A stretch of DNA of 28,442 nucleotides from JALYRV01 sp036675475 (GTDB lineage: Bacteria; Acidobacteriota; Vicinamibacteria; Vicinamibacterales; SCN-69-37), in contig JAKFEY010000023.1 of the NCBI GenBank assembly GCA_036675475.1, positions 1-28,442 on the forward strand. Direction: 5' to 3'. Of the stretch, positions 11,914 through 22,341 are shown one piece after another. The notes beneath the pieces are model-generated. The model searched no databases and was not told the origin of the DNA. It saw only the letters and a program-made list of their open reading frames with translations. The position numbers were made by a program, and so were the translations under genes. Positions within the stretch are counted from its first letter, which is position 1. Every line of letters begins with the position of its first letter.

Positions 11914-14262
11914 TCAGAAGAACTTCACCGAATAGGTGGCTTTGATCCCCCGCCCCATCTCGGGCGCGAGGTCCTTGATGAACGACGTGTGCAGCCGGTA
12001 TTCCTCATTCGTGAGGTTGTAGCCCTCGATCGTGAAGATGTGTGTGAGGTGCTGCTGGCCGAGCACGTAGGTGGCGCCGAGGTTGAACACCGTGGATCCT
12101 TCCGTGCGCGTCTCGTCGCGGAAGGTGCGGTCCTGATCGGCGGTGTAGACAATCTCTGGAGAAATCGTGAGCTGGCGCCACGGGATCTCGAGCTCCAGGC
12201 GGCCCTGCACCGGCGGAATGCGCGGAAGATTCTCGCTCGTGTCCTTCAGCCGCGCGCGCACCATCGCGATGTCGGCGTTGACGTGCAGCCACGGCACGAA
12301 TTCCAGGTGCGCCGAGGCGTCGACGCCTGAATAGCGGCTGTCGGCCTGCTGGTATGACGCGAAGCGCAGCCCCTCGACCTCGAAGTCCTGCACGTCGAGG
12401 AACACGAAGTTGTCGATGTCGTACGTGTAGACGTTGACCTCCGCGCGCGCTTTCGCGCCGCGGCCGCGCAGGCTGAGGTCGAAGCCGAGCGTGCTCTCCA
12501 TGTCGAGGTCCGGATTGCCCTGCTCGAACGCGAGATTGCCGATGTGCGGGCCGAAGTTGTACAGCTCCTCGAGCGCCGGCGCGCGCGACGCGCGCGAGAC
12601 GTTGGCGACGATGGCCGCGTTGCCGTTCAGATCGAGATGCGCGCCCGCCGACGCGGACACGCCGGTGAAGCTGCGGTTGCGGACCTCGGGCGGGCAGCCG
12701 CCGACGACCGCGATGCAGACGTCGGGATCGGGCAGCGCGCCGGCGCGGGGATCCACGTCATACGCGTTGCGCTCGACGCGCGCGCCGGCCTGCAGCCGGA
12801 GGCGCCCGAAACCGGCTTCCTCGTAGATGAAGCCGGCAAATGACGTCTGGCGCGTCGCGGGCGCAAGCGCTTCCTCGCCCACCGCGTCGTAGTCGCGAAC
12901 GAACGTCTCGACGCCCATGCGCCCGCTGAAGCGGCCCATCGGCTTCTGCAGCAGCTCGCCGCGCAGCGTCGCCACGTTGTTGTTGAAGGTCGTCCCGACC
13001 TCTTCGACCGCGCCGTCGATCTCGAGCTCCTGATGGCGATAGTCGAGAAAGCTGAACACCACGCGCGCGCTGTCGAGGAAGCGGCCCTGCAGGTTCTGCA
13101 GGCCGGCATCGAAGCGCACATCGAGGCGGTCCGACTCCAGATCGACGAACGCCGCGCCCTCTTCGTGCAGGCCCTCCTCGCCCTCTTCCTCTTCGTGATG
13201 ATGGAACTCGCCCGCGAACGGGATGCCGAAGCGCGAGTTTTCGAGCTTCACGCCGGCGCTGAAGAATCCGCGCGCGCCGACCCAGCCGACGCCGCCGCCG
13301 CCGTTGACCAGCCGCGTCTTCGAATTCTCAATCGTCCCGATCGGCGTGTCGTAGTCGCCGCTGCGCCGCGCGCCGCCGCTGCCCCACAGCATCCAGCTGC
13401 CGTTGCCGTACTGCAGCGATCCGTTGCCGCCGGCCTGCGTGTTGGCCGTGCCGCCGTCGAGTGTCACGCTGCCCAGCAGCCCTCTGAACGGCGACTGCCG
13501 GAACGCCTCCTGCGGCGTGATGGCGTTGACGACGCCGCCGAGCGCGTTGCTGCCATAGAGCAGCGTCGCCGGGCCCTTCACGACTTCGAGCCGCTGCAGG
13601 CTCGCGGGATCGATCGACGTGCCATGGTCGCCCGACTGGCTCGAGAGATCGCCCGTGCGCACGCCGTCCTGCATGATCAGCACGCGATCGCCGTCGAAGC
13701 CGCGGATGATCGGCCGCGTGCTGCCGGGCCCGAACGATCGCTTCGAGATGCCCGCCTGCCCTTCCAGCACTTCGGCCACCGACGTGCCGATGTTCTTCGC
13801 GATCTCCACCGTGTCGAGGCTCGTGATCGAGTTGAACGACTCGAACGTCGTCGTCTGCCCCGTCGCGCTGGCGGTGACGACGACTTCCTCGTGCAGCGCT
13901 TCGAGCGACAGCGTGAAGTTGACGGTGGACGGCTGCCCGGCCGCAACGGTGACGGTCTGGCGTCCGGTCGTCAGATGCTCGCGCTGCGCGATCACCTCGT
14001 ACGTGCCTGGCGCAACGCCGGTGACGGTGAAGGTGCCGTCCTCACCGGTGGTGGCGGTGCGCGGCGATCCAAGCAACAGCACGAGCGCGCCGTGCACGGC
14101 CTGTCCGCTGTCCATCACGACCTTGCCCGTGATGGTGCCGGTCGCGGCCGGAGCCTGCGGCGCGGGCACCGCCGGAGGAGGTGTCGGTGGAGGCGGCGTT
14201 TGAGCAAAAGCCGCCGAAACCGAAAGAGCTACGAAAAGAAGAGACGTACAAAGCCGAGCCAT
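11914..14262 (-). CDS. TonB-dependent outer-membrane receptor, ZnuD-like (zinc)
   Basis: 782 residues. Order: signal peptide (1-20), Pro-rich spacer (21-40), carboxypeptidase-regulatory-like beta domain (~41-120), plug domain (~125-250, ITSLDTVEIAK, RPIIRGFDGDRVLIMQDGVR, EVVKGPATLLYGSNALGGVV) and 22-stranded barrel. An extracellular-type loop at 352-369 is very rich in His and Glu (HHHEEEE, then EEGLHEE). Zinc receptors of the ZnuD family have such His/acidic loops after a YGLP-like segment (here FGIPF), and their C-terminus (SSF..D..PQMGR..) resembles HTSFIKDLAPEMGRG here. The start at 14262 is supported by GAGG at 8-nt spacing. The small Cys/His protein precedes it by 54 bp. Zinc as substrate is inferred; copper or nickel cannot be excluded. 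Confidence 0.8.
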   Translation of the reverse strand: MARLCTSLLFVALSVSAAFAQTPPPPTPPPAVPAPQAPAATGTITGKVVMDSGQAVHGALVLLLGSPRTATTGEDGTFTVTGVAPGTYEVIAQREHLTTGRQTVTVAAGQPSTVNFTLSLEALHEEVVVTASATGQTTTFESFNSITSLDTVEIAKNIGTSVAEVLEGQAGISKRSFGPGSTRPIIRGFDGDRVLIMQDGVRTGDLSSQSGDHGTSIDPASLQRLEVVKGPATLLYGSNALGGVVNAITPQEAFRQSPFRGLLGSVTLDGGTANTQAGGNGSLQYGNGSWMLWGSGGARRSGDYDTPIGTIENSKTRLVNGGGGVGWVGARGFFSAGVKLENSRFGIPFAGEFHHHEEEEGEEGLHEEGAAFVDLESDRLDVRFDAGLQNLQGRFLDSARVVFSFLDYRHQELEIDGAVEEVGTTFNNNVATLRGELLQKPMGRFSGRMGVETFVRDYDAVGEEALAPATRQTSFAGFIYEEAGFGRLRLQAGARVERNAYDVDPRAGALPDPDVCIAVVGGCPPEVRNRSFTGVSASAGAHLDLNGNAAIVANVSRASRAPALEELYNFGPHIGNLAFEQGNPDLDMESTLGFDLSLRGRGAKARAEVNVYTYDIDNFVFLDVQDFEVEGLRFASYQQADSRYSGVDASAHLEFVPWLHVNADIAMVRARLKDTSENLPRIPPVQGRLELEIPWRQLTISPEIVYTADQDRTFRDETRTEGSTVFNLGATYVLGQQHLTHIFTIEGYNLTNEEYRLHTSFIKDLAPEMGRGIKATYSVKFF

Positions 14263-14292
14263 GCGAATCCTCACGTGCAAAGGGGTAACCGT

Positions 14293-14307
14293 GCGGCCGG
14301 GGGCCGC
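14293..14307 (-). promoter_or_regulatory. GC-rich hairpin between the small Cys/His gene and the TonB receptor gene
   Basis: GCGGCC and GGCCGC form a 6-bp stem with a 3-nt loop in the 54-bp gap. It lies upstream of the receptor's ribosome site and could protect or attenuate the message. It does not look like a known riboswitch. Confidence 0.3.
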
Positions 14308-14316
14308 GGAAGCCAG

Positions 14317-14673
14317 CTACGAGAGGGAGAGGGCCGGTGGGCCGCGCGTGAAATCGGTGAGGCGGGCGAGGCGGCGAACCGGCTCATGCGGGACGGGAAC
14401 GCCGGCCGTGACGATGGCGTCCGCCACCGTGGCGGCCGCGGCGCGGCCCGCGTCGCGCGCGGTGCGCGTCAGATGGCAGGCGCCGCAGTGATCGGGCGCC
14501 GTGTCGCCGTCGGCACCCAGACGATGCGCCGCGTGGTCGTGCGACGTCGCCAGCGCGGGCGCGCATTCCGTGTCGACGGCCGCATGGCCCGAGACGACCG
14601 GGCCCGCGAGCGCAAACAGCATCGCGGCCGCGGCCAGCCATGCCGTCAGGACGCGCGCCGCGCGGGATGCCAT
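14317..14673 (-). CDS. Small secreted Cys/His-rich protein (DUF2946-like)
   Basis: 118 residues. Residues 1-30 are a signal peptide or membrane anchor (VLTAWLAAAAMLFALAGPVV). The mature part contains Cys37, the cluster SHDHAAH (His45, 47, 50), DHCGACH (His62, Cys63, Cys66, His67) and a C-terminal RGPPALSLS. Small proteins of the DUF2946 type with a CxxC motif and an RGPP-like end are often found next to TonB receptors for metals. The position, 54 bp upstream of the ZnuD-like receptor in the same orientation, fits that. I infer periplasmic metal binding; the family match is from motif memory. The ATG lies 6 nt after a TATAGT box with no Shine-Dalgarno. Confidence 0.7.
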   Translation of the reverse strand: MASRAARVLTAWLAAAAMLFALAGPVVSGHAAVDTECAPALATSHDHAAHRLGADGDTAPDHCGACHLTRTARDAGRAAAATVADAIVTAGVPVPHEPVRRLARLTDFTRGPPALSLS

Positions 14674-14679
14674 AGGGTC

Positions 14680-14687
14680 ACTATAAT
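14680..14687. promoter_or_regulatory. Overlapping divergent -10 boxes
   Basis: The 8-bp sequence ACTATAAT reads TATAAT on the plus strand (14682-14687), 7 nt before the M28 ATG at 14695. It reads TATAGT on the minus strand (14685-14680), 6 nt before the small-protein ATG at 14673. Neither gene has a Shine-Dalgarno, and the whole intergenic region is 21 bp. Confidence 0.55.
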
Positions 14688-14694
14688 TCACGCC

Positions 14695-16068
14695 ATGCCC
14701 CGCAACCTCTCCATCGTCTTTTCCGCCACCGCCCTTGTTGTCGCGTTCACGGCCGCGCGCCCATCCGCGCAGGACTGGGTGGACGCCTATCGCGAGCCGG
14801 CATCGCGCCTCATCAAGGAGGCGCAGTCGACCGATTTCGGCTGGAACCGCCTTGCCGAGCTCACCGACACGTTCGGCCATCGCATCACCGGGTCGAAGAA
14901 CCTGGCGCGCGCCATCGAGTGGGCGGTTGCCGAGATGACGAAGGACGGGCTCGAGCCGCGCAAGGAGCCGGTGATGGTGCCAGTCTGGATTCGCGGCGAC
15001 GAGCGGCTCGACATGATCGCGCCCGCCGAACAGCCGATCGTCATGCTCGGACTTGGCGGCAGCGTCGGCACGCCCGCGGCAGGCATCCAGGCGCCGCTGC
15101 TCGTGGTCTCATCGTTCGACGATCTCAAGGCGAAAGCCGCGCAGGCCAAAGGGCGCATCGTGCTCTTCAACGTGCCGTTCACTTCGTACGGGGCCACGGT
15201 CGCCTACAGGACCGGCGGCGCCGTGGCGGCCGCGCGCGCCGGCGCGGTGGCCGCGCTCGTACGCTCGGTCGGCCCCGCCGGCCTGCGCACGCCGCACACC
15301 GGCATCATGGAATATGCGGAAGGCGTCGCGCGCATTCCCGCCGCGGCGATTCCAACCGAGGATGCGGATCGCCTGCAGCGCCTGCAGGACCGCGGCGTCG
15401 AAACCGTGCTGCGCCTTCGCATGCAGGCGCGCTCGGAAGCCGCCGCGCCCTCCGCCAACGTCGTCGGCGAGATCCCCGGCCGCGAGAAGCCCGAAGAGAT
15501 CGTGCTCATCGGCTGTCACTTCGACTCGTGGGACGTCGGCACGGGCGCGAGCGACGATGCGGTCGGCTGCATCGTGACGTGGGAGGCGCTGCGCCTGATC
15601 AAGAAGCTCGGACTGCAGCCGCGGCGCACGATCCGCCTGGTGCTGTGGACGAGTGAAGAGAACGGCATTCACGGCGGCGCCGCCTATCTGAAGGCGCACG
15701 CGGCGAAGGCCTCGAACTATGTGCTGGCACTCGAGTCCGACTCCGGCGTGTTCGAGCCGGCGTCGATCGGCCTGACCGGATCGGCCGCCGCCCGCGCCGT
15801 CATGACGCGCGTGATGTCGCTGCTCGCGCCGCTCGGGCTCGAGACGCTCGGGCCGGGCGGCGGCGGCGCCGACATCGGCCCCATCGCGCAGGCCGGCGGC
15901 ACGCCGACGATGGCGTACAGCGGCGATTCGACGAAGTACTTCACCATCCACCACACACCGGCCGACACGATCGACCGCATCGCGAAGGCGGAAGTCTCGA
16001 AAGCCGCGGCGGCAATTGCCGTCATCGCCTATGTGACGGCGGACATACCGGAGCGGCTGCCGCGCTGA
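14695..16068 (+). CDS. Secreted M28 zinc peptidase (carboxypeptidase Q-like)
   Basis: 457 residues with a signal peptide (MPRNLSIVFSATALVVAFTA). A PA-like insertion (~130-220) precedes the metallopeptidase core. Metal ligands are visible: His275 in GCHFDSWDVG, the Asp pair 287-288 in GASDDA, the Glu pair 321-322 in TSEENG, Asp349 in ESDSG and the late His in IHHTPADT. This layout matches PGCP/carboxypeptidase Q-type M28 enzymes, which release amino acids from dipeptides and short peptides. It is the first gene of a plus-strand operon; the next M28 gene starts 27 bp after its stop. Transcription probably begins at the A of the ATG (leaderless, see 14680-14687). Confidence 0.92.
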   Translation: MPRNLSIVFSATALVVAFTAARPSAQDWVDAYREPASRLIKEAQSTDFGWNRLAELTDTFGHRITGSKNLARAIEWAVAEMTKDGLEPRKEPVMVPVWIRGDERLDMIAPAEQPIVMLGLGGSVGTPAAGIQAPLLVVSSFDDLKAKAAQAKGRIVLFNVPFTSYGATVAYRTGGAVAAARAGAVAALVRSVGPAGLRTPHTGIMEYAEGVARIPAAAIPTEDADRLQRLQDRGVETVLRLRMQARSEAAAPSANVVGEIPGREKPEEIVLIGCHFDSWDVGTGASDDAVGCIVTWEALRLIKKLGLQPRRTIRLVLWTSEENGIHGGAAYLKAHAAKASNYVLALESDSGVFEPASIGLTGSAAARAVMTRVMSLLAPLGLETLGPGGGGADIGPIAQAGGTPTMAYSGDSTKYFTIHHTPADTIDRIAKAEVSKAAAAIAVIAYVTADIPERLPR

Positions 16069-16095
16069 TAGACTCCCGGGCACCGGAGGATTCAT

Positions 16096-17769
16096 ATGCG
16101 AAAGACCGTCCTGGGGCTGGCGCTGGCCGCGCTCGTGGCCGCCCCGATTGCCGCACAGAACGACCGCGCGAGCGTAACGGAGCTGGGCGTCGGGGCCCCG
16201 CGAGTGAGCGAGCCAGGCGGGGTGCAGGGGTCCCCGCCGATCGAAACGATCGACCTTGGCGCGATTTACAAGATCAAGGCTGAAGGCCTCGGCGCGCGCT
16301 CGCAGGTGATGGACACCCTGAGCTGGCTCACCGATGTGCACGGGCCCCGCCTAACCAACTCGCCCGGTATGCGCGCCGCCGCCGAGTGGGCGAAGACGCG
16401 CCTCGAGCAGTGGGGCATGGCCAACGTGCAGCTGATGCCGTGGGGCCCATTCGGCCGCGGCTGGGAAAACGAGCGGCTGCAGATCAACATGATCGCCCCG
16501 CGCCCGTTCGAGATGCTCGGCTACCCGAAGGCGTGGTCGATCGGCACCAACGGCCTCGTGACGGCCGATGTCGTGCAGGCGACGCTCGACACGCAGGACG
16601 ATCTCAGGAAAGCGGCGGGCACGCTCAAAGGCAAGATTGTGGTGCTTGCGCCTGCGCGCGACGTGGAGCTGCTGTGGAATGGCGTGGCGCGCCGCTTCAC
16701 CGATGAAGAACTGGCGGCGATGGAGGAAGTGCAGGTCGCCGCGCCCGGCGGCCGCGGAGGCCGCGGCGGTGGACGCGGCGGCGCGGCAGGCGCGCAGCCC
16801 ACGGTCAGCGCCAACGACCGCCTCGCGTTTCTCGCGAAGGAAGGCGCGGTCGCCCTCTTCGAGCCCTCGCCGGCCTCGCGCAGCGACAACGGCGCCGTGC
16901 TGATGGGCGGCTGGAATCCCGGCCGCGAGGCCAACGCGCCGCCAAGCGTGCCGCAGATCGTGCTCGCGGTCGAGCACTACAACCGCCTCGTGCGGATCCT
17001 CGAGAAGAACGTGCCCGTGCAGGTCGCGCTCAACGTGCAGAACAAGTTCTATGACGATGTGAACACCTACAACGTCATGGCGGAGCTGCCCGGCACCGAC
17101 AAGAAGGACGAAGTCGTCATGCTCGGCGCGCACTTCGATTCCTGGCACGCGGGCACCGGCGCGGTCGACAACGCGTCGGGCTCGGCGGTGATGATGGAAG
17201 CGATGCGCATCCTCAAGGCCAGCGGCCTGCCGCTGCGCCGCACGGTGCGCCTCGGTCTCTGGACCGGTGAAGAGCAGGGCCTGATCGGCTCGCGCATGTA
17301 TGTCACCGAGCAGTTCGGCGATCGCGCCACCATGAAGACGACGGCCGCGCACGAGAAATTTGCCGGCTACTTCAACATGGACAACGGCAGCGGCGCCATC
17401 CGCGGCGTCTATCTGCAGGGTAACGAAGCCGTCGCGCCCATCTTCGAGGCGTGGATGAAGCCGTTTCACAACCTCGGCATGACGACGCTGACGATTCGCA
17501 ATACGGGCGGCACGGATCACGGATCGTTCGACGCCATCGGGCTGCCTGGCTGGCAGTTCATCCAGGACCCGCTCGACTACGGCACGCGCTCGCATCACAC
17601 CAACTGGGACGTCTACGAGCGCGCCATTGCCGCCGACCTGATGAAGAACGCCACCATCATCGCGTCGTTCGTGTATCACACGGCGAACCGCGATCAATTG
17701 CTGCCGAGGAAACCGATGCCCGCGGCGCCGCCCGCCGGCGGCGGCCGCGGCCGTGGAGGATTGAGATGA
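16096..17769 (+). CDS. Secreted M28 zinc peptidase with Gly/Arg-rich insertion
   Basis: 557 residues with a signal peptide (MRKTVLGLALAALVAAPIAA). A PA-like region is interrupted by a Gly/Arg-rich tract (GGRGGRGGGRGG, ~217-230). The M28 core shows GAHFDSWHAGTGAVDNASG, TGEEQG, FNMDNGSG and SHHTNWD. The C-terminus is another Gly/Arg tail (GGGRGRGGLR). GGAGG lies 7 nt before the ATG. Residues ~24-47 (ASVTELGVGAPRV...) are encoded by palindromic GC-rich DNA (16191-16238) that looks like an in-frame repeat insertion. The stop overlaps the next start by ATGA. It is a paralogue of the preceding peptidase, but the two share only limited similarity outside the core. Confidence 0.92.
   Translation: MRKTVLGLALAALVAAPIAAQNDRASVTELGVGAPRVSEPGGVQGSPPIETIDLGAIYKIKAEGLGARSQVMDTLSWLTDVHGPRLTNSPGMRAAAEWAKTRLEQWGMANVQLMPWGPFGRGWENERLQINMIAPRPFEMLGYPKAWSIGTNGLVTADVVQATLDTQDDLRKAAGTLKGKIVVLAPARDVELLWNGVARRFTDEELAAMEEVQVAAPGGRGGRGGGRGGAAGAQPTVSANDRLAFLAKEGAVALFEPSPASRSDNGAVLMGGWNPGREANAPPSVPQIVLAVEHYNRLVRILEKNVPVQVALNVQNKFYDDVNTYNVMAELPGTDKKDEVVMLGAHFDSWHAGTGAVDNASGSAVMMEAMRILKASGLPLRRTVRLGLWTGEEQGLIGSRMYVTEQFGDRATMKTTAAHEKFAGYFNMDNGSGAIRGVYLQGNEAVAPIFEAWMKPFHNLGMTTLTIRNTGGTDHGSFDAIGLPGWQFIQDPLDYGTRSHHTNWDVYERAIAADLMKNATIIASFVYHTANRDQLLPRKPMPAAPPAGGGRGRGGLR
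16191..16238. repeat. Palindromic GC-rich element within the M28 gene
   Basis: CGGGGCCCCG (16191-16200) is a perfect palindrome. GGCGGGG (16216-16222) pairs with CCCCGCC (16232-16238) over a 9-nt loop. Together they encode a Gly/Pro/Val-rich stretch between the signal peptide and the mature domain. Confidence 0.45.
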
Positions 17770-19391
17770 GACACGCGTTGAAGACACCGTTCGCCATCGG
17801 CGCCGCGCTGGCGCTGGCCGGCAGCGCGGCCCTCGTGGCGCAACAGGCGCCGGCACGCGCGCAGGCGCCACGGCCCGACAGCGGCTTGAACCCGGCCCCG
17901 GCACGCCGCGCGGGCGAAGGCCTCGGCCCGTTCAAGACGATGGTGATTCGCGGCGCGATGCTGATTGACGGCACGGGCGGCCCGCCGACCGGGCCGGTGG
18001 ACATTGTGATCGAAGGCAACCGCATCGCGTCGGTGCGCAGCGCCGGCACGCCCGGCCTGCCGATGCGCGAGAACCGGCAGCCGCGAAACGCCGATCACGA
18101 GATCGACGCGCGCGGCATGTACGTGATGCCGGGCTTCATCGACATGCACGTGCACGCCGGCGGCGCGCCGAAGAATGCCGACGCCGAATACGCTTACAAG
18201 CTGTGGCTCGCGCATGGCGTGACGACGGTGCGCGGCGTGCCGCTTGGATCGAACAGCTTCAGCGTCAGCGAGAAGGCGCGCAGCGAGAAGAACGAGATCG
18301 TCGCGCCGCGCATCTTCAACTGCCAGCGGCCCGGCAACGTGCCGACGCCGGAAGCGGCGCGCGCGTGGGTGCAGAACGCGGCGAAGACCGGCGTGGACTG
18401 CCTGAAGCTCGGCGCGTACGAGCCGGCCATCATGGCCGCGCTCAACGACGAGGCGCACAAGCAGGGCATGGGCACCACCGCGCACCTGCAGCAGGGCGGC
18501 GTCGCGCAGATGGACGCGATGGACGCGGCCCGCGCCGGTCTCGACACCGTCACGCACTTCTACGGCCACTTCGAGTCGCTGCTGAAGGACACGGTCGTGC
18601 AGAACTGGCCGGTGGACATGAACGCCGCCGACGAGCAGTGGCGCTTCGGCCAGGTGGCGCGGCTGTGGAACCAGATCCACGAGCCCGGCTCTCCCGAGTG
18701 GAAGGCGTATCTCGAAGAGCACAAGAAGCTCGGCACCGTGTTCGATCCGACGCTCACGATCTATTCGGCCGGCCGCGACGTCATGCGCTTCCGCGCCGCG
18801 GAATGGCACGACAAGTACACCCTGCCGTCGCTGATGGACTTCTACACGCCCAGCCGCGCCGCGCACGGCTCGTACTGGTTCGACTGGACGACGGCCGATG
18901 AAGTGGCGTGGCGCAACTTCTATCAGGTCTGGTTCAAGCTCGTGAACGACTACAAGAAGATGGGCGGCCGCGTCACGACGGGCTCGGATTCGGGCTTCAT
19001 CTATCAGACGTACGGCTTCGGCTTCATCAACGAGCTCGAGATGCTGCAGGAGGCCGGCTTCCATCCGCTCGAAGTGATTCAGGCGGCCACCATGAACGGC
19101 GCGCTGACGCTCAGCGAGCACCGCGCCACGCCCGTCGAGTTCGGCGTCGTCAAAAGCGGCATGCTGGCCGACCTCGTCATCGTCGATCAGAACCCGCTGC
19201 AGAACCTGAAGGTGCTGTACGGCAACGGCGCGGTGCGGCTCAACGACGAGACGGGCCGCGTCGAGCGCGTCGGCGGCATCAAGTGGACCATCAAGGACGG
19301 CATCGCGTACGACGCGAAGAAGCTGCTGGCCGACGTCGCCGCGATGGTCGAGAAGCAGAAGGCCGCGAAAACCACGAACCCGCAGCAGTGA
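17766..19391 (+). CDS. Secreted metal-dependent amidohydrolase (imidazolonepropionase/prolidase-like)
   Basis: 541 residues with a signal peptide (LKTPFAIGAALALAGSAALVA). The amidohydrolase-superfamily metal site is complete: His128/His130 in GFIDMHVHAG, the carboxylatable Lys214 in DCLKLGAYEP, His240 in TTAHLQQGG, His264 in TVTHFYGH and Asp408 in TTGSDSGF. The C-terminal beta domain (LADLVIVDQNPLQNL) is present. Relatives cleave Xaa-Pro or other dipeptides and cyclic amides; the substrate here is open. The ATG overlaps the M28 stop (ATGA), and the stop overlaps the GTG of the next gene (GTGA), so three genes are translationally coupled. Joint action with the two M28 peptidases on peptides is a reasonable inference. 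Confidence 0.9.
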   Translation: MRHALKTPFAIGAALALAGSAALVAQQAPARAQAPRPDSGLNPAPARRAGEGLGPFKTMVIRGAMLIDGTGGPPTGPVDIVIEGNRIASVRSAGTPGLPMRENRQPRNADHEIDARGMYVMPGFIDMHVHAGGAPKNADAEYAYKLWLAHGVTTVRGVPLGSNSFSVSEKARSEKNEIVAPRIFNCQRPGNVPTPEAARAWVQNAAKTGVDCLKLGAYEPAIMAALNDEAHKQGMGTTAHLQQGGVAQMDAMDAARAGLDTVTHFYGHFESLLKDTVVQNWPVDMNAADEQWRFGQVARLWNQIHEPGSPEWKAYLEEHKKLGTVFDPTLTIYSAGRDVMRFRAAEWHDKYTLPSLMDFYTPSRAAHGSYWFDWTTADEVAWRNFYQVWFKLVNDYKKMGGRVTTGSDSGFIYQTYGFGFINELEMLQEAGFHPLEVIQAATMNGALTLSEHRATPVEFGVVKSGMLADLVIVDQNPLQNLKVLYGNGAVRLNDETGRVERVGGIKWTIKDGIAYDAKKLLADVAAMVEKQKAAKTTNPQQ

Positions 19392-20070
19392 AGCGTTTCG
19401 GCCTCACTCCTCTGCTGGTCCTCGCGGCCATCACCACCGCGCTGCTCGTGGGCGCGCGGTTCGTGGCCTACTACCCGGGCGATCTCGAGATCGCCCGGCT
19501 CGTCCAGCAATATGTGCCGGCCGGAGACTGGTCGCGCGCGGTGACGCGCGCGGCCTATGTTCCCTGGATCTACGGCGTGCTTGGCGTGTCGGCCGTCGCC
19601 GCCCTGCGCGTGGCCGGCTGGCGCGGCGCCACCGCCATGCTCGTGACGTTCTTCGCGCTGATGTACGTCGAGCAGGACATGAAAGGCTTCATCGCGCGGC
19701 CGCGTCCGTCAGCGGATCTCGTGGCGGGCGGCAGCATGGAGCCGCAGACGGCGATGTCTGCGACGGCGATGATGGGTGCCGCGGGTGTTCAGGGCGGTGG
19801 TGGCGCAGCCCTTCAGGGCCCGCCTTCCTACTCGATGCCCTCCGGATGGGCATTACTCTTCGGCGCCACGGTTGCCCTGCTGCTGGTGCTCGCCTGGCGG
19901 CACACGCGCGGCGTCGTGCGCTGGTCGTATGTGATCGGCTGCGCAGTCGTGCTCATCGCCGGCCTGCTGGCCCGCGTCACGATGGGGCAGCACTGGCCAA
20001 GCGACGTGATCGCGGGCTACCTGCTCGCGATCACGATCGGGTTGGGTGTGTTGGAGTTGCTGGTGAGCGC

Positions 20071-20090
20071 GCCGGGACTGAAGTCCCGGC
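20071..20090. terminator. Perfect hairpin at the convergent PAP2 / DHS-like gene ends
   Basis: GCCGGGACT (20071-20079) and AGTCCCGGC (20082-20090) are perfect 9-bp arms with a 2-base centre. It abuts the stop codon of the minus-strand gene (20091-20093) and lies inside the C-terminal codons of the PAP2 gene. It could terminate the minus transcript, and it looks like a dispersed palindrome. Confidence 0.6.
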
Positions 20091-21065
<975 letters not shown>

Positions 21066-21165
21066 ATGCCGCCTCCTGATAAAGCAACGTGAATGCTTCG
21101 CCGAGAAGCGGCGTCCTACGGCTTTGTGGAGCCGCCATCGGAACGCCAGGTGGCTTGAAGTGGAA

Positions 21166-21171
21166 AGTATA
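21166..21171 (-). promoter_or_regulatory. Extended -10 promoter of the DHS-like gene
   Basis: TATACT on the minus strand preceded by TGG (extended -10 form). It would give a leader of about 95 nt with an AGGAGG ribosome site, unlike the leaderless neighbour on the other strand. No clear -35. Confidence 0.4.
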
Positions 21172-21192
21172 CCAGTACGGAGTTCCGCATTC

Positions 21193-21198
21193 TAGAAT
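21193..21198 (+). promoter_or_regulatory. Candidate -10 box giving a leaderless serine-hydrolase mRNA
   Basis: TAGAAT, then CTCCGC (6 nt), then the ATG at 21205. No Shine-Dalgarno is present upstream of the start. Confidence 0.45.
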
Positions 21199-21204
21199 CT
21201 CCGC

Positions 21205-22337
<1,133 letters not shown>

Positions 22338-22341
<4 letters not shown>

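Noticed and set aside
13033..14694. Upstream 554 codons of the long plus-strand frame that runs into the first M28 gene
   Set aside because: They lie antisense to the TonB receptor and the small Cys/His gene and have no domain. The real M28 start is the ATG at 14695, which opens a signal peptide.
15109..19121. Long minus-strand frames opposite the M28/M28/amidohydrolase operon
   Set aside because: No ribosome sites, no recognisable motifs, and the plus-strand genes are complete and coupled.
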